From positions 165,216 through 229,215 of the forward strand of contig JAVBSS010000002.1 of assembly GCA_031556525.1 (NCBI GenBank): a stretch of 64,000 nucleotides of DNA. The letters run 5' to 3'. Positions 61,665-64,000 of this stretch are shown here, piece after piece. This stretch comes from JAVBSN01 sp031556525. Lineage in GTDB: Bacteria; Bacillota; Clostridia; Lachnospirales; Lachnospiraceae. The stretch's first letter is position 1, and every line of letters starts with the position of its first letter. The notes beneath the pieces are model-generated. The model saw nothing but the letters and a program-made list of their open reading frames with translations, did not search any database and was not told the origin of the DNA. The position numbers and the translations under genes were made by a program.

Positions 61665-62744
61665 ATGAAGAAAAAAATATTAGTAGTGTTAGCAACGGCT
61701 GCATTATTTGCTTTAACAGGATGTGGAAAGACAGGATATGATAAGTTTGCTAAATATGCAGATAAGTATGTAAAACTTGGAGATTATAAGGGAGTAGAAT
61801 ATACAGATACTGTTGTAGAAGTTACAGATGCTGAAGTTCAGTATGAGATTGATTACTTATTATACAACTTAACAGAGAATCAAGAAGTTACAGATAGAGC
61901 TGTTGAAGATGGCGATATAGTAAATATTGATTTTGTTGGAACAATGGATGGAGTAGCATTTGATGGTGGTACTGCTGAAGCGCAAGACCTTACAATTGGG
62001 TCAGGAAGCTTTATTGATGATTTTGAAGAGCAATTAATTGGTGCAAATATTGGTGATGAGAAAGTGGTTGAAGTTACATTCCCAGACCCATATGAGAATA
62101 ATCCAGATATGGCTGGTAAAGATGCAGAATTTACTGTTAAGATAAACACTATATCAATATCAGTAGAACCAGAATTATCAGATGCGTTAATTGCAGCAAA
62201 TACAGACTATGATACAGTAGCTGATTACAAAGAGTATCTTAAAAATGCGATTATGGATAGTAAAATGTCAGATGCAGAGTCAAGTAAGAATGGCGAGATT
62301 ATAGCTAGTATTATTGATAAGTGTGAATTTAGTGGTTACCCAGAAGAAGAGATGGATGATCTTATTGCAGGGGCATTAGATAATGCAAAAGCAAGTGCTG
62401 AGAGCTATGGTATAGATTTTGAGACTTATTTAGCGTATACAGGATATGAATCAGAAGAATTATATGTTACAGCTTTAAATGATTATGCAGTAGAATATCT
62501 AAAAGAGAAGATGGTAATCTGTGCAATTGCTAAAGAAGAAGGAATGAAGATTACAAGTGATGAGATAGACGCATTTGTAAATAATCTAGTTGAGCAATAT
62601 AGCTTAGAGTCAACAGAAGATGTATATGAATATTATACAGAAGAAGATATAGCATATTTTGTAGTAGCAGATAAGGTTATGAATATGTTATTAGAAAATG
62701 CAGTAGCAGGAGAAGCAACAGAGGCAGCAACAGAAGCTGAGTAG
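61665..62744 (+). CDS. Trigger-factor-like FKBP-type peptidyl-prolyl isomerase lipoprotein
   Basis: A 359-aa lipoprotein (lipobox LTGC, Cys ~20) with a trigger-factor-like arrangement: an FKBP domain at ~80-165 (GDIVNIDFVGTMDGVAFDGG, FIDDFEEQLIGANIGDEKVVEVTFPDPY) and a helical C-terminal domain like the trigger-factor arms. The ribosome-binding domain is missing, as expected for an exported protein. It would help folding outside the membrane. AGAAGGG ribosome site. Confidence 0.88.
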   Translation: MKKKILVVLATAALFALTGCGKTGYDKFAKYADKYVKLGDYKGVEYTDTVVEVTDAEVQYEIDYLLYNLTENQEVTDRAVEDGDIVNIDFVGTMDGVAFDGGTAEAQDLTIGSGSFIDDFEEQLIGANIGDEKVVEVTFPDPYENNPDMAGKDAEFTVKINTISISVEPELSDALIAANTDYDTVADYKEYLKNAIMDSKMSDAESSKNGEIIASIIDKCEFSGYPEEEMDDLIAGALDNAKASAESYGIDFETYLAYTGYESEELYVTALNDYAVEYLKEKMVICAIAKEEGMKITSDEIDAFVNNLVEQYSLESTEDVYEYYTEEDIAYFVVADKVMNMLLENAVAGEATEAATEAE

Positions 62745-62774
62745 ATAATAGAAGTTGATATAGGATTAATGAGT

Positions 62775-62806
62775 AATGCCCCCTAGCAAGATAGCTTGGG
62801 GGCATT
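62775..62806 (+). terminator. Strong hairpin after the isomerase gene
   Basis: 9-bp stem AATGCCCCC / GGGGGCATT, with a further short stem in the loop. No T-run follows, so termination efficiency is uncertain; an mRNA-stabilising role is possible. Confidence 0.55.
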
Positions 62807-62893
62807 GACATGAAAAGATTTACATATTATAATATGAAGAATGTTACACTGAGGGTAGTGTATAACTATATGATTGTAGGAAGGACGAGGGTT

Positions 62894-63376
62894 ATGGCTG
62901 AGAAGAAAAAAATATTAACCTATGCAGGACTTAAAAAATTAGAGGATGAATTACAAGAGTTAAAGGTTGTTACAAGAAAAGAGATAGCAAAGAAACTTCA
63001 AGAAGCAAGAGAACAAGGAGACTTATCAGAGAATGCTGAGTATGATGCAGCAAAGGATGAGCAAAGAGATGTTCAAGCAAGAATAGATGAGATAGAAGCT
63101 ATACTTAAAAACGCAGAGATTATTGACGAAGACGAAGTAGATTTAAGTAAAGTTAGTATTGGATGTGAAGTTAGCGTATTAGATAAAGAATTTAATGAAG
63201 AAATAACATATAAGATTGTAGGTTCAACAGAGGCAGATATACTTAACAATAAAATATCTGACGAGTCACCAATAGGAAGAGCATTAATTGGCGCTAAGGT
63301 TAAGGAAATAGTATCTGTTGAAGCTCCAGATGGAATATACAAATATAAGGTGCTAGCTATAAACAAATCCAATTAG
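62894..63376 (+). CDS. greA: Transcription elongation factor GreA
   Basis: A 160-aa protein: N-terminal coiled coil with KILTYAGLKKLEDELQEL and EAREQGDLSENAEYDAAKDEQ (the acidic tip), then an FKBP-like C-terminal domain with SDESPIGRALIGAKV. It rescues backtracked RNA polymerase. ATG 62894 follows ACGAGGG; the longer upstream frame lacks family support. Confidence 0.95.
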   Translation: MAEKKKILTYAGLKKLEDELQELKVVTRKEIAKKLQEAREQGDLSENAEYDAAKDEQRDVQARIDEIEAILKNAEIIDEDEVDLSKVSIGCEVSVLDKEFNEEITYKIVGSTEADILNNKISDESPIGRALIGAKVKEIVSVEAPDGIYKYKVLAINKSN

Positions 63377-63390
63377 TATAATGAATATAG

Positions 63391-63420
63391 TGGGGAAGGG
63401 CGTAGCCTATCCCCATTTAT
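63391..63420 (+). terminator. Terminator-like hairpin between greA and lysS
   Basis: TGGGGA / TCCCCA with inner GGC-GTA-GCC, followed by ATTTATTAT. The T-run is weak. Confidence 0.6.
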
Positions 63421-63457
63421 TATGTATATGGTAATAGAAGAAAGTGAGAGTGAAAAA

Positions 63458-64000
63458 GTGGCAGAGCAAAAGAATCAAAATGGACAGCAAGAAAAGCAAC
63501 AGGATATTAATCAATTATTAAAGGTACGTCGTACGAAACTTGCAGAATTACAAGAAGCAGGAAAGAATCCTTTTGAGATAACAAAGTATGATGTAACTGA
63601 TAAAGCTGGTATCATAAAAGAAAACTTTGATGAATATGAAGGTAAAGATGTATCTATTGCTGGACGTGTTATGTCTAAGAGAGTAATGGGTAAAGCATCA
63701 TTTTGTAATATTCAAGACGTTACAGGAAATATACAATCATATGTAGCAAGAGATGATCTAGGTGAAGATGCTTACAAAGATTTTAAGAGAATGGATATTG
63801 GTGATATCGTTGGTCTTAAGGGTAAAGCATTTGTTACTAAGATGGGTGAGAAATCTATTCATGCATCAGAAGTTACATTACTTTCTAAGAGTCTTCAGAT
63901 TCTTCCAGAGAAGTATCATGGACTTAAGGATACAGACGTTAGATATAGACAAAGATATATTGATTTAATTGTAAATGAAGAATCAAGAAATACATTTATT
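63458..64000 (+). CDS. lysS: Lysyl-tRNA synthetase, class II (3' end beyond window)
   Basis: The first 181 codons of LysS. The N-terminal extension QQDINQLLKVRRTKLAELQ is followed by the OB-fold anticodon-binding domain (VSIAGRVMSKRVMGKASFCNIQD, GDIVGLKGKAFVTKMGEKS) and the start of the catalytic core with YHGLKDTDVRYRQRYIDLI. GTG 63458 is preceded by a purine-rich site and matches the usual MAEQ... start; in-frame ATGs at 63428 and 63422 would add 10-12 residues. Runs off the window end. Confidence 0.92.
   Translation, partial: MAEQKNQNGQQEKQQDINQLLKVRRTKLAELQEAGKNPFEITKYDVTDKAGIIKENFDEYEGKDVSIAGRVMSKRVMGKASFCNIQDVTGNIQSYVARDDLGEDAYKDFKRMDIGDIVGLKGKAFVTKMGEKSIHASEVTLLSKSLQILPEKYHGLKDTDVRYRQRYIDLIVNEESRNTFI

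Noticed and set aside
1..64000. CRISPR array, tRNA or rRNA genes, insertion sequence or prophage
   Set aside because: No regularly spaced direct repeats, cloverleaf-type sequences or rRNA motifs were seen, and no transposase or integrase motifs among the genes.

Overview
The window is AT-rich, densely packed DNA from an anaerobic, spore-forming-type Gram-positive bacterium, most likely a clostridium of the Lachnospiraceae type (inferred from gene content and style, not from a marker gene). Pointers are the anaerobic (early-cobalt) cobalamin pathway, class III ribonucleotide reductase, rubrerythrin, a CwlC-like amidase with a SPOR domain, a sodium-pumping decarboxylase beta subunit, a glmS ribozyme, a CIRCE operator, and strong AGGAGG ribosome binding sites with some TTG/GTG starts. 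I found no rRNA, tRNA, CRISPR array, transposase or prophage.

Region 1 (1-4320): the 3' part of an ABC exporter, an unknown membrane protein, then cbiQ and cbiO of a cobalt ECF transporter. A 56-codon gene on the minus strand (4146-4316) follows, with its own promoter and terminator.

Region 2 (4403-23337): one very long cobalamin locus behind an adenosylcobalamin riboswitch. The order is cbiM-N-K-L-D-F-G, a roughly 600-bp imperfect palindrome, then cbiH-J-ET-A-cobT-U-S, a short cobU-like gene, cobC-cbiB-cobD-cbiP-cobO-cbiC. With cbiQO it covers cobalt import, cobalt insertion, ring contraction and methylations, amidation, adenosylation and nucleotide loop assembly. Precorrin-2/sirohydrochlorin synthesis and lower-ligand base synthesis are not in the window. 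The palindrome fills the whole cbiG-cbiH gap and is the most unusual structure here.

Region 3 (23430-32335): rubrerythrin, a CarD-type regulator, a Fe-S/Zn cysteine-cluster protein, a HAD phosphatase with sn-glycerol-1-phosphate dehydrogenase, a lipoprotein/membrane protein/lipoprotein trio, a CIRCE-controlled small heat shock protein, and a soluble stand-alone chemoreceptor signalling domain.

Region 4 (32341-49177): glmS with its self-cleaving ribozyme leader, a PfkB/1-phosphofructokinase, a tandem array of four related small membrane proteins with a duplicated terminator-like leader, a YgjP-type metalloprotease, PAP2 phosphatase, nucleotidyltransferase and double-Nudix protein. On the minus strand is an orphan OadB with a previously overlooked 53-aa OadG-like partner. 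Then come a KdpDE-like two-component system without a pump, DedA, and an ABC-2 efflux operon.

Region 5 (49404-64000): a P-loop kinase, a glutathionylspermidine-synthase-like ATP-grasp protein, a GH25 lysozyme lipoprotein, a GH13 amylase, a MutS-like ATPase without mismatch-recognition domains, a spore-type amidase, the minus-strand nrdD-nrdG-dut cluster with three NrdR-box-like sites, mgtE, a trigger-factor-like lipoprotein, greA and the start of lysS.
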